From: Gemmatimonadota bacterium
GTDB lineage: Bacteria; Gemmatimonadota; Gemmatimonadetes; Gemmatimonadales; Gemmatimonadaceae
Direction of reading: 5' to 3'
DNA length: 64,000 bases
NCBI GenBank assembly: GCA_026387935.1
Contig: JAPLKU010000013.1
Location: 186,001-250,000, forward strand
Positions 1 to 7,490 of this stretch are shown here, piece by piece. Made by a program: the position numbers and the translations under genes. The notes beneath the pieces were generated by a model. That model worked only from the letters and a program-made list of their open reading frames with translations, had not been told where the DNA came from and ran no database searches. Each line of letters begins with the position of its first letter. The stretch's first letter is position 1.

Positions 1-836
1 GATCCGCAACGCTCGACGCACTGCTTGGAACTCCAGCCGCATTCGACGAGCGGATTCACGCCGCGCGCGGGCAGGTTGGCCAGCTTCACGCGGCGAAGCG
101 CCTCCGTGAACTGTTGCACGGCAGCGAGATTCGCGAGTCGCACCGCACGGGTGACAAGCGCGTGCAGGATGCGTACTCGCTCCGCTGCATGCCGCAGGTG
201 CATGGACCTGCGTGGGACGCCATCAGCTTCGCGAAGGGATTGTACGAGCGTGAAATCAACGCGACGACCGATAATCCGCTTGTATTCGATGATGGCACGG
301 TCATTTCTGGCGGCAACTTCCACGGTCAGGTCGGTGGTATGGCCGCCGACGTGCTCGCGATTGCACTGACCAACCTCGCGACGATGTCCGAGCGGCGTAT
401 CGACCGGTTGACGCATCCTGACATGAACGAAGGCTTGTCGCCGTTTCTCGCACATTCGCCCGGACTGCACTCGGGCTACATGATGGGGCAGGTGACGGCG
501 GCGGCGCTCGCGAGCGAGTGTAAGGTGCTCAGTCACCCCGCGAGCGTCGATTCGATTCCCACCGGCGCGGGCAAGGAAGATTTCGTGCCAATGGCCATGG
601 GCGCGGCCACCAAGCTCCGTCGCGTGGTGAGCAATGTGCGCTACGTGATCGCCATTGAGCTGATGTGCGCCGTGCAGGGCATTGAGTTCCGGCGACCGCT
701 CAAATCATCGCCGTTGCTCGAAGAAGTGGTTCTCCGCGTTCGGAAAATCGTGCCAACGCTCGGCCCTGATCGTGCGCTCGCCGGCGATTTTGCGGCGCTC
801 GCCGACGCCATCAGCCGGGGTGAATTCATTGTCTAG
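1..836 (+). CDS. hutH: Histidine ammonia-lyase, C-terminal part (5' end outside window)
   Basis: Histidine ammonia-lyase deaminates L-histidine to trans-urocanate in the cytoplasm, the first step of histidine degradation. The window opens inside the gene: the frame is open from base 3, and about 277 C-terminal residues of a family that is usually about 500 long are visible. The Ala-Ser-Gly triad that forms the MIO electrophile lies upstream and cannot be checked. The visible part is diagnostic: [32 protein letters not shown] and [14 protein letters not shown] appear in family order. The stop (834-836) lies 15 bases inside the proposed hutU frame, so the two genes are probably translationally coupled. 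Confidence 0.96.
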   Translation, partial: SATLDALLGTPAAFDERIHAARGQVGQLHAAKRLRELLHGSEIRESHRTGDKRVQDAYSLRCMPQVHGPAWDAISFAKGLYEREINATTDNPLVFDDGTVISGGNFHGQVGGMAADVLAIALTNLATMSERRIDRLTHPDMNEGLSPFLAHSPGLHSGYMMGQVTAAALASECKVLSHPASVDSIPTGAGKEDFVPMAMGAATKLRRVVSNVRYVIAIELMCAVQGIEFRRPLKSSPLLEEVVLRVRKIVPTLGPDRALAGDFAALADAISRGEFIV

Positions 837-2511
837 CGCCACATCAGGCACCGAGTCGCCGCATCAGTCGCGCGTGGTCCGTGCGCCGCGCGGATCCACT
901 TTGTCGTGCAAAGGATGGGCACAGGAAGCCGCCCTCCGCATGCTGATGAACAATCTTGACCCCGAGGTGGCCGAGCGGCCCGAAGACCTCGTGGTGTATG
1001 GCGGCACAGGGAAGGCCGCTCGCAACTGGGAGTCGTTCGACGCGATAGTGAAGGCGCTGCGCGCACTCGAGAACGATGAAACGTTGCTGGTGCAGAGCGG
1101 CAAACCGGTCGCCGTGTTCAAAACATTCGCGCATTCCCCCAGGGTGCTGATCGCGAACTCGAACCTTGTTGGCCGCTGGGCCACCTGGGAGAAGTTCCGT
1201 GAGCTCGAGCGCGCCGGGTTGATGATGTATGGCCAGATGACCGCGGGCTCGTGGATCTACATCGGCTCGCAGGGCATCGTGCAGGGCACCTATGAGACGT
1301 TCGGTGCCATGGCCGATCAACATTTCGGCGGCTCGCTCGCTGGGCGATTGATTGTCACCGCCGGACTTGGCGGCATGGGCGGCGCGCAGCCGCTCGCCGC
1401 CACCATGCAGGGCGCCGCGATGCTCGCCGTTGAAGTGGACGAATCGCGTATTGATAAGCGCCTCGCCACGAAATACTGCGACATGAAGACCGCCTCGCTT
1501 GACGAAGCGCTCGCCTGGCTCGATGCGGCGTGCAAGGAAAAACGTGCGCTCTCGGTGGCGCTGCTTGGCAATGCGGCCGACGTGCTGCCCGAACTCGTGC
1601 GTCGCGGCATTACACCTGACGTCGTGACCGACCAAACGAGTGCGCACGACATGCTGAACGGCTATGTGCCGGCGGGGATGCCGCTCGCTGACGCCGAACG
1701 GCTGCGCGTGAGCGATCCGACGGAGTATCTGACGCGTTCCACCGCGTCGGTCGTCGCGCATGTGCGCGCCATGCGCGCGATGCAGGACCGCGGCGCACGG
1801 GCGGTGGATTACGGCAACAACATCCGTACTGTGGCGTTTGACGCCGGCCTCACCGACGCGTTCAAGATTCCAGGCTTCGTGCCCGAGTACGTCCGCCCGC
1901 TCTTCTGCGAAGGAAAGGGACCGTTCCGCTGGGCCGCCCTCTCCGGCGATCCCAAGGATATCGCACGACTCGATGATCTCGTGCTCTCGCTTTTTCCGAA
2001 CGACACGCATTTGCGCACCTGGATTGAGCAGGCGAAGGCCAAGATCCGGTTTCAGGGACTCCCCGCGCGCATCTGCTGGCTCGGCCAGGGTGATCGCGCG
2101 AAGTTCGGCCTGGCCATCAACGACCTCGTCGCGAGTGGTGGCGTCAGTGCGCCGATCGCCATCGGTCGGGATCACCTCGACACCGGCAGCGTGGCGTCAC
2201 CCTTCCGTGAAACAGAAGGCATGAAGGACGGAACCGACGGTGTTGCTGATTGGCCAATTCTGAACGCGTTGCTCAACGTCGCGAGCGGGGCAAGTTGGGT
2301 GAGCTTTCATCATGGCGGCGGTGTGGGCATCGGCAACTCGTTGCACGCGGGGCAGGTGATCGTGGCGGACGGCACGCCTGAGATGCGCGAGCGGCTGCAG
2401 CGCGTGCTCACGAACGATCCGGGCATCGGCGTCGCGCGGCACGCGGACGCAGGCTACCAGATCGCGAAGGACACGGCCAGGCGCACGGGTATCAATATCC
2501 CGATGCAGTAG
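820..2511 (+). CDS. hutU: Urocanate hydratase
   Basis: Urocanase converts urocanate to 4-imidazolone-5-propionate using tightly bound NAD+; it is step two of the hut pathway. With the GTG at 820 the protein is 563 residues, close to the usual 555-560. A TTG at 829 is an alternative, with a GGGG run about eight bases before it. The frame stays open back to 682, but that would overlap hutH by 150 bases and make the protein too long. Visible signatures are [12 protein letters not shown] near residue 185 (NAD binding), [24 protein letters not shown], and [13 protein letters not shown], whose Cys419 matches the essential Cys410 of the Pseudomonas enzyme. [11 protein letters not shown] follows near the C-terminus. 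Confidence 0.97.
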   Translation: MNSLSSATSGTESPHQSRVVRAPRGSTLSCKGWAQEAALRMLMNNLDPEVAERPEDLVVYGGTGKAARNWESFDAIVKALRALENDETLLVQSGKPVAVFKTFAHSPRVLIANSNLVGRWATWEKFRELERAGLMMYGQMTAGSWIYIGSQGIVQGTYETFGAMADQHFGGSLAGRLIVTAGLGGMGGAQPLAATMQGAAMLAVEVDESRIDKRLATKYCDMKTASLDEALAWLDAACKEKRALSVALLGNAADVLPELVRRGITPDVVTDQTSAHDMLNGYVPAGMPLADAERLRVSDPTEYLTRSTASVVAHVRAMRAMQDRGARAVDYGNNIRTVAFDAGLTDAFKIPGFVPEYVRPLFCEGKGPFRWAALSGDPKDIARLDDLVLSLFPNDTHLRTWIEQAKAKIRFQGLPARICWLGQGDRAKFGLAINDLVASGGVSAPIAIGRDHLDTGSVASPFRETEGMKDGTDGVADWPILNALLNVASGASWVSFHHGGGVGIGNSLHAGQVIVADGTPEMRERLQRVLTNDPGIGVARHADAGYQIAKDTARRTGINIPMQ

Positions 2512-2522
2512 GATCGTGTAGG

Positions 2523-3536
2523 ATGCTTTCCAAGCGCTTCAAGCCCTGGCATCTCGTCCCGTTCTCAATTCGCTACGCGAAACTGAGATTCACGCGGCGG
2601 CCGGTGCTCGTCCACTTCGAAGTCACCATGCGCTGCAATGCGCGGTGCGATTTCTGCGACTACTGGAAAACAGATGCGGGCGCAAAGGCGACGGAGCTGA
2701 AGTCGTTCGCCGATGCCGCGCGCCACTTCAGGCCGATGATGATCACCTTTACGGGTGGCGAGCCGCTGCTGCGGCCAGACCTCGAGGAAGTGATCGCCGC
2801 GGTTGGCCGCGCGGCGCCAATCACCTGGATGAGTGTGATTACGCACGGGGCAATGCTCACCGTTCCGCGCGCACAGTCGCTGTGGGACGCGGGGCTCGCG
2901 CAGTTTGCCGTGTCGCTCGACTTCCTCGATGAACGGCATGACGAAGGGCGGGGGATTCCCGGACTCGCGGCCAAGATTCTCCGCACGGTTCCCGAACTCA
3001 CCGCGCGCGGAATGACCGTCCGGTTCAACACGGTCATCAAGCGCGAGAACCTGGATGACATTCTTCCGATCGTCAGGCGCGCCGCCGCGATTGGAGCGGG
3101 GGTGAATCTCTCCGTGTACACGGATTTCAAGAATGGCAACCGCGCCCATCTGATCGATGATCTGCCGCGGCTGCAAGCGCTCGTCAACGAACTGCTCGCC
3201 TACAAACGCCGGAACCGCGGCGTGATCAGTAATTCCGACTGGTACATCGAGAACATCCCGGCCTACCTGCGTGGTGAAATCACGGAGCCGTGCCGCTCCG
3301 GCGAAACCACGATCCACATTGATCCGGTTGGGATGGTTCGGCGTTGCCCGGATTTCCCGGCTGATTCGCACTGGTCCGAGTACAAGGGCTTTGCCCCCAT
3401 CAAGTGCAACGCCTGCTATTACGCCTGCCGCGGCGAGGCGCAGGCCCCGCTGACCATTTCGCGCTTTCGCGACCTTGCCGGCTCCACGACCAGCCCCCAC
3501 GGACTGGCTGAAACCACTCCTGGGGCCGCATCGTAG
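2523..3536 (+). CDS. Radical SAM protein with C-terminal cysteine-rich (SPASM-like) region
   Basis: This is a 337-residue radical SAM enzyme of unknown substrate. The S-adenosylmethionine cluster motif CNARCDFC puts the three ligands at Cys38, Cys42 and Cys45, followed by the GGEP motif (TFTGGEPLLRPD). The last 80 residues hold five more cysteines (EPCRSGE, RRCPDFP, IKCNACYYAC), a pattern like SPASM or twitch domains that bind auxiliary Fe-S clusters. The gene starts 11 bases after hutU, and its upstream stop codon is part of TAGGAT, a possible -10 element. It lies between hutU and hutI in the same direction, so co-expression with histidine degradation is likely. Radical SAM enzymes are not part of the known hut pathway, and no function is proposed. 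Confidence 0.9.
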   Translation: MLSKRFKPWHLVPFSIRYAKLRFTRRPVLVHFEVTMRCNARCDFCDYWKTDAGAKATELKSFADAARHFRPMMITFTGGEPLLRPDLEEVIAAVGRAAPITWMSVITHGAMLTVPRAQSLWDAGLAQFAVSLDFLDERHDEGRGIPGLAAKILRTVPELTARGMTVRFNTVIKRENLDDILPIVRRAAAIGAGVNLSVYTDFKNGNRAHLIDDLPRLQALVNELLAYKRRNRGVISNSDWYIENIPAYLRGEITEPCRSGETTIHIDPVGMVRRCPDFPADSHWSEYKGFAPIKCNACYYACRGEAQAPLTISRFRDLAGSTTSPHGLAETTPGAAS

Positions 3537-3544
3537 GATCCCCC

Positions 3545-4210
3545 ATGCAGGCCGCTACCTCCCCAAGCGTTGTCGTCGCACCCACGGTCCCCGGAGCGCC
3601 AGGCACCGTGACGGTTACGCTGCCGAGCGCCCCGACCACGCGCACCGAAATGCGCGCGCTCGCCGCGCATCGGTCCGAAGTCAGCAGTCAGCTCAACAAC
3701 GTCACGAGCCGCCGAAACGACATCGCCCGGCAGGTGACTTCGGCAACCGGCGCAGGCAAGGCGGGACTCGAGACTCGCCTCGCCGTGCTGGACAAGCGGC
3801 TTGTCGAACTGGAGAATGACCTTGCCGTGACGGGTGCGGCGCAAGCCAATGCGCGCGGCGCAGCCGCGGGGTACACCGAGGATCCGTCCCCGGGGCCGGG
3901 CAACAACGACCCATCCGCCGGACAGGTCACGGCGATGGCGATCGTGTTCTTCTTGGCGGTGCTCATGCCGCTCTCCATCGCGTTCGCCACCCGGCTCGTG
4001 CGGCGTGGGTCGAAGCAGGCGGCAGAACGAGCCTCGCCCGAAATCCTCCAGCGGCTCGACCGCATGGAGGAGGGGATCGAAGCGGTTGCGATCGAAATCG
4101 AGCGTATCTCCGAAGGCCAGCGTTTTGTCACGCGCCTCCTGGGCGAAGGCGCGGCGCAACCCATCGCGCTCAAGCAGGGTGAACCAGCCGCAGTAGACGG
4201 TCGCTCGTAA
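3545..4210 (+). CDS. Unknown coiled-coil protein with one membrane segment
   Basis: I do not recognise the family of this 221-residue protein. Residues 1-30 are rich in Pro, Val and Thr. Residues 34-97 have heptad-like charged helices (RSEVSSQLNNVTSRRND, LETRLAVLDKRLVELEND). Residues 105-127 are a Gly/Pro linker. Residues 128-149 (around TAMAIVFFLAVLMPLSIAFA) form one strong transmembrane helix followed by RLVRRG, which suggests the C-terminus is cytoplasmic. Residues 163-200 are a second amphipathic helix (LDRMEEGIEAVAIEIERISE). There is no signal peptide. The gene starts eight bases after the radical SAM gene and 29 bases before hutI, so it appears to be a hut-operon passenger. A scaffold role is possible but is a guess. 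Confidence 0.75.
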   Translation: MQAATSPSVVVAPTVPGAPGTVTVTLPSAPTTRTEMRALAAHRSEVSSQLNNVTSRRNDIARQVTSATGAGKAGLETRLAVLDKRLVELENDLAVTGAAQANARGAAAGYTEDPSPGPGNNDPSAGQVTAMAIVFFLAVLMPLSIAFATRLVRRGSKQAAERASPEILQRLDRMEEGIEAVAIEIERISEGQRFVTRLLGEGAAQPIALKQGEPAAVDGRS

Positions 4211-4224
4211 GGCGGTTCCGGGCT

Positions 4225-4230
4225 TAGATT
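4225..4230 (+). promoter_or_regulatory. Putative -10 element TAGATT before hutI
   Basis: The hexamer TAGATT lies nine bases before the hutI start, in the short gap after the coiled-coil gene. The same hexamer occurs before recA, alaS, hflX, hrcA and both tRNA genes. No -35 box is obvious. If used, it gives hutI its own promoter with almost no leader. Confidence 0.45.
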
Positions 4231-4239
4231 GAGCATCGC

Positions 4240-5538
4240 ATGCCGACGCTCTTCGTCAACGCCTCACAAATCGTTACCTGCGCCGGCCCCGCGCGAGCAC
4301 GCCGCGGCGCCGAGATGCGTGATATGCAGGTGCTCTCTGACGGGGCCGTGGTGGTCGACGCTGGCAAAGTGATTGCCACGGGCCCGCAAGCCGACCTGGC
4401 ACGCCAATATCCGAACGCCTCGCAGATCGACTGCGCCCGCGGCGTCCTCACGCCCGGCCTCGTCGATTCACACACGCACGGGATTTTTGGCAAGCCGCGC
4501 CACGCGGAGCAGGAACTCCGCGCCTCCGGCGTCGGCTACATGGAGATCGCCAAGCAGGGCGGGGGGATTCACGGCTCCGTCCGCGATCTCCGTTCGCGCA
4601 GCGAGGACGAACTCTTTCACCTCGCGCTCGGCCGCATCAGACGCCTTGCCGCGCATGGCACCACCACGCTCGAACTCAAGAGCGGCTACGGCCTGTCGCT
4701 CGAAGACGAGCTGAAGTCGCTCAGGGTGATCCGCCGTCTCGCCGCGGCCAGCCCGCTCCGAATTATTGCGACCTTTCTCGGCGCACACGAAATCCCGTTG
4801 GAATTCCGCGCCACGCCACGTACCCGCGACGAGTACGTCGCGCTGATCGTGAACGAAATGATCCCGCGCGTCGCGGCCGAATCGCTCGCGACATTTGCCG
4901 ACATTTTCTGCGAGCCGGGCGTCTACACCCTCGCGGAATCACGACACATTCTCACCGCGGCCCGCGGCGCAGGACTCGGCATTAAGCTCCACGCCGACGA
5001 ACTCGAGCCAGGTGGCGGCGCTGAACTGGCCGCTGAGCTTGGAGCGACGAGCGCCGATCATCTCGCGGCGGTGTCTGATGGCGGGATCAAGGCCCTGGCG
5101 GGCGCCGGAACGGTTGCCACCCTTCTCCCCGGAACCATGATGTTCCTGGGGCGCACCAAGCAGGCTCCTGCCCGGGCGTTTATTGACGCCGGCGCAGCCG
5201 TCGCCCTGGCCACCGACTTCAATCCGGGCACCTCGCCGACGGTCAATTTCCCACTGATGCTCACCCTGGCCGTGAGCCAGCTCCATCTGTCGGTTGCCGA
5301 AGCGGTAACAGCCGCCACCGTGAACGGCGCCGCCGCCCTCGGATTGGCCCACGAAACAGGCCAAATCGCCCCCGGAATGTCGGCCGATCTGGCGCTCTTC
5401 GACATTGGGGATATTCGGGAGCTCCCGTACTGGTACGGCGACCACCGGTGCGCCCGGTCCTGGGTCCGTGGAATCGCTTGTCACGACCCCGGCGCGGACG
5501 GTAACTTTACCCTTCTTCAGCCAGCATCGGCGATCTAA
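4240..5538 (+). CDS. hutI: Imidazolonepropionase
   Basis: HutI is a metal-dependent amidohydrolase that opens 4-imidazolone-5-propionate to N-formimino-L-glutamate, step three of histidine degradation. The 432-residue length is normal. The metal-binding VDSHTHG motif puts His78 and His80 in the barrel, LKSGYGLSLEDE follows, LHADELEPGGGAELA is the hut-type second motif, and ATDFNPGTSP holds the conserved Asp. The C-terminal GQIAPGMSADLALFD is the amidohydrolase composite domain. hutH, hutU and hutI are in pathway order, interrupted by two genes of unknown role. No hutG or hutF (fate of formiminoglutamate) is visible in the window. Confidence 0.97.
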   Translation: MPTLFVNASQIVTCAGPARARRGAEMRDMQVLSDGAVVVDAGKVIATGPQADLARQYPNASQIDCARGVLTPGLVDSHTHGIFGKPRHAEQELRASGVGYMEIAKQGGGIHGSVRDLRSRSEDELFHLALGRIRRLAAHGTTTLELKSGYGLSLEDELKSLRVIRRLAAASPLRIIATFLGAHEIPLEFRATPRTRDEYVALIVNEMIPRVAAESLATFADIFCEPGVYTLAESRHILTAARGAGLGIKLHADELEPGGGAELAAELGATSADHLAAVSDGGIKALAGAGTVATLLPGTMMFLGRTKQAPARAFIDAGAAVALATDFNPGTSPTVNFPLMLTLAVSQLHLSVAEAVTAATVNGAAALGLAHETGQIAPGMSADLALFDIGDIRELPYWYGDHRCARSWVRGIACHDPGADGNFTLLQPASAI

Positions 5539-5575
5539 TCAGTACCATTGCCGTTCCGGTCCCTCGTCGCTTCCA

Positions 5576-5852
5576 ATGGCCAACGTTCCTGCCCTAAAGA
5601 AAAAGGCTGCAGACTTCGAGGCGAAGAAGCAGGTCGACAAGGCCATTGCAGCGGATTCTCCAGCGCGCGCTCAATGAGTCGGGCATTGGCGACGAGCAAC
5701 TCCTTGGGGTGCTCTATTTGCTCGCCTACATCCACGAATCACCGGCCAAGCACGCCGAAGCGAAGACGTACTACGAGCGCGTCTTTGCCGTGGACATCCA
5801 GTTCCGCGACGTGGGCGACCGATTGAACGCCGTGGACAAGGCTACAAAGTGA
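5576..5852 (+). pseudogene. Remnant of a TPR protein: N-terminal and C-terminal ends joined out of frame
   Basis: The ATG at 5576 opens a 34-codon frame (MANVPALKKKAADFEAKKQ...) that looks like the N-terminus of a tetratricopeptide protein and ends at TGA 5675-5677. An overlapping frame from the TTG at 5646 to 5852 (ALNESGIGDEQLLGVLYLLA ... AKTYYERVFAVDIQFRDV) looks like the last TPR unit and tail of the same kind of protein. The bulk of a TPR array seems to be missing between the two, and the junction is out of frame. The stop overlaps the next gene's GTG. The downstream part could still be made as a 68-residue peptide. Decay by internal deletion between repeats is the simplest reading. Confidence 0.55.
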
Positions 5853-6853
5853 CCATCGACGCGCGACTCCAGACGCCCGTTGCGCCGGCGTTGCTCGAGA
5901 TTCAAGAACCCGTGCGCGCCAAACTCGCGCGCGTGCCCGACGAACTCTGGCGCATTGTCAAAGCTGATGAGATGATCATCGCTGCCGCGAATGCGCACTT
6001 GCGCGGGATGAAGGGAAAGATGTTCCGCCCCACGCTGCTCCTGCTCGCCAGTGAACTCGAGGGAGCGGCAGATGGTCGGGAATGCGCGCTTGCGGCCGTC
6101 GCCGAGCTCGTGCACCTCGCCAGCGTCGTGCATGACGACTGCGTCGACCACTCGAACGTGCGGCGCGGCCAGCCGACGATCAACGCGCTCTTTTCGCACC
6201 AGATCGCGGTGATCATGGGCGATTATCTCTACTCGAAGGCGCTTGCCGAGCTCGTACGCCTCGGCGATCTCGAGCCCCTGCGCGCCTTCACGGCCGCATC
6301 GAATGACATGACACTCGGCGAGATGCGCCAGTTGTCGTCGTATGATGCGTTGAGCTTCACCGAAGGCGATTACTGGCAGCTCATTCACGCCAAGACAGCC
6401 TCGCTGCTGGGCGCCGCCTGTGAGGTGGGCGCGTTGTGCGGCGCCGCCGAGCATCGTGCCGCCATGCGCCGCTACGGTGAGCAGCTGGGCATGGCATTTC
6501 AGGTGGCCGATGACCTCCTCGACTACACCGAGGTCGAGTCTGTGATCGGCAAGCCGAGCGGCAATGACCTGCGCGAGCACAAGGTGACGTTGCCGCTGAT
6601 TGCCGCACTGCCGCAGATGTCGCGGGCGCAGCGCGCCACGGTGGATGGCCTCTTTGCGAATCCCACGCCGCATGACACCGAAATTGCCGATGTTGTGGCG
6701 ATCGTCACGGAATGTGGAGGCATCGAATACGCCCGCAGCCGTGGCGAGGAGTTCGCCGAGCAGGCCGACGCGGCGCTCCAGCCCGTTCCGGCTTCCGCAG
6801 CGCGCCAGTCGCTGGCCGACGCGCTGACCTACGTGATCAACCGCCGGTCGTAA
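5849..6853 (+). CDS. Polyprenyl diphosphate synthase
   Basis: This is a trans-isoprenyl diphosphate synthase that condenses isopentenyl diphosphate onto an allylic primer to make long-chain prenyl diphosphates, for quinone side chains or other terpenoids. The protein has 334 residues. Both Asp-rich motifs are present, DDCVD at residues 96-100 and DDLLD at 221-225, together with GKMFRP (the substrate-binding Lys/Arg patch), RRGQPT and IHAKTASLL. The GTG start overlaps the stop of the broken TPR gene (GTGA). The family (OctB/HepB/GGPP type) is certain, but chain length cannot be read with confidence from the sequence. Confidence 0.93.
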   Translation: MTIDARLQTPVAPALLEIQEPVRAKLARVPDELWRIVKADEMIIAAANAHLRGMKGKMFRPTLLLLASELEGAADGRECALAAVAELVHLASVVHDDCVDHSNVRRGQPTINALFSHQIAVIMGDYLYSKALAELVRLGDLEPLRAFTAASNDMTLGEMRQLSSYDALSFTEGDYWQLIHAKTASLLGAACEVGALCGAAEHRAAMRRYGEQLGMAFQVADDLLDYTEVESVIGKPSGNDLREHKVTLPLIAALPQMSRAQRATVDGLFANPTPHDTEIADVVAIVTECGGIEYARSRGEEFAEQADAALQPVPASAARQSLADALTYVINRRS

Positions 6854-6855
6854 AA

Positions 6856-7137
6856 ATGGTGACCAAAGGATCGTCTAAATACAGGCCGGGGTATCATCTC
6901 GCGGTGCTCTCCGCCGGCTTTGTCGCCGGTGGCCTGCTCAACGCCGCTGCCCGGAAGTGGCTCCCGTCGGGGGCCGTAAAGGAGTTTCTGACCACCGGTG
7001 TGACCCCGTCTATTGGCCACCTCGACCTCGACCTCGTTATCTTCACCTTTGGGATTGGGCCGGTCGCAATGGACGTATCGCTGCTGAGCCTGGTCGGAGT
7101 CCTGATTGCGTACCTGATCGCTCGCTCGCTTTTCTAG
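6856..7137 (+). CDS. Small membrane protein, DUF4321-like
   Basis: This 93-residue protein has two hydrophobic segments, about residues 14-31 and 72-92 (MDVSLLSLVGVLIAYLIARS). A region between them (GVTPSIGHLDLDLVIFTFGI) is typical of DUF4321 proteins, whose function is unknown. The start is ATG 6856, two bases after the polyprenyl synthase stop; GTG 6859 is an alternative. It lies between the prenyl synthase and tatA in one operon, so a membrane role linked to either neighbour is possible. Family assignment is from memory of the pattern. Confidence 0.75.
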   Translation: MVTKGSSKYRPGYHLAVLSAGFVAGGLLNAAARKWLPSGAVKEFLTTGVTPSIGHLDLDLVIFTFGIGPVAMDVSLLSLVGVLIAYLIARSLF

Positions 7138-7156
7138 GCCGTTCAAGGAGGCCGAC

Positions 7157-7387
7157 ATGTTTGGCATGGGACCGATGGAGATGTTTCTCGCGCTCGTCGT
7201 GGTGCTCCTCCTCTTCGGAGCGAAACGCATCCCGGAGATCGCCGGCTCGTTCGGCAAAGGGATCCGCGAGTTCAAGCGGAACATGAGCGATGTGTCCAAG
7301 GAGATTCAGCAGCCGCAGCAGGGCGAGTCGCTGCCGCCCGTCAAGCGCGAGGAAGCCGCGCCCGTGGAGCCGAAACGACTGCTGTAG
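7157..7387 (+). CDS. tatA: Sec-independent (Tat) translocase subunit TatA
   Basis: TatA forms the pore of the twin-arginine pathway that exports folded proteins across the inner membrane. The 76-residue protein has the classic layout: a short periplasmic N-terminus (MFGMGPMEM), one membrane helix (FLALVVVLLLFG), the hinge GAKRIPEIAGSFGKG, an amphipathic helix and a polar tail rich in Gln, Glu and Pro. AAGGAGG, about five bases before the ATG, is one of the strongest ribosome-binding sites in the window. tatC is not present here. A possible client, the molybdenum hydroxylase at 21-24 kb, carries a twin-arginine motif. Confidence 0.95.
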   Translation: MFGMGPMEMFLALVVVLLLFGAKRIPEIAGSFGKGIREFKRNMSDVSKEIQQPQQGESLPPVKREEAAPVEPKRLL

Positions 7388-7427
7388 GAGTGGGTGTAGC
7401 TCGCAGTTAGTTGGCAGCAAAAACAGA

Positions 7428-7457
7428 AACGGCGGCCCGAAAGTTCGGGCCGCCGTT
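7428..7457. terminator. Bidirectional intrinsic terminator between tatA and the PpiD-like gene
   Basis: A perfect 14-bp inverted repeat (AACGGCGGCCCGAA at 7428-7441, complement at 7444-7457) with a two-base centre lies between convergent genes. Read on the minus strand, the hairpin is followed by a T-rich run (TTTCTGTTTTTG). On the plus strand the tail is weaker (CTGCTTACG). Confidence 0.85.
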
Positions 7458-7490
7458 CTGCTTACGTAACGAATTGCTTCCGGCGACGCG

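Noticed and set aside
682-819. Earlier ATG of the hutU frame
   Set aside because: It would overlap hutH by 155 bases and add a non-urocanase N-terminus; the GTG at 820 gives the family length.
844-2175. 443-codon minus-strand frame inside hutU
   Set aside because: Antisense shadow of hutU. Composition is dominated by Arg, His and Ala, and there is no ribosome-binding site.
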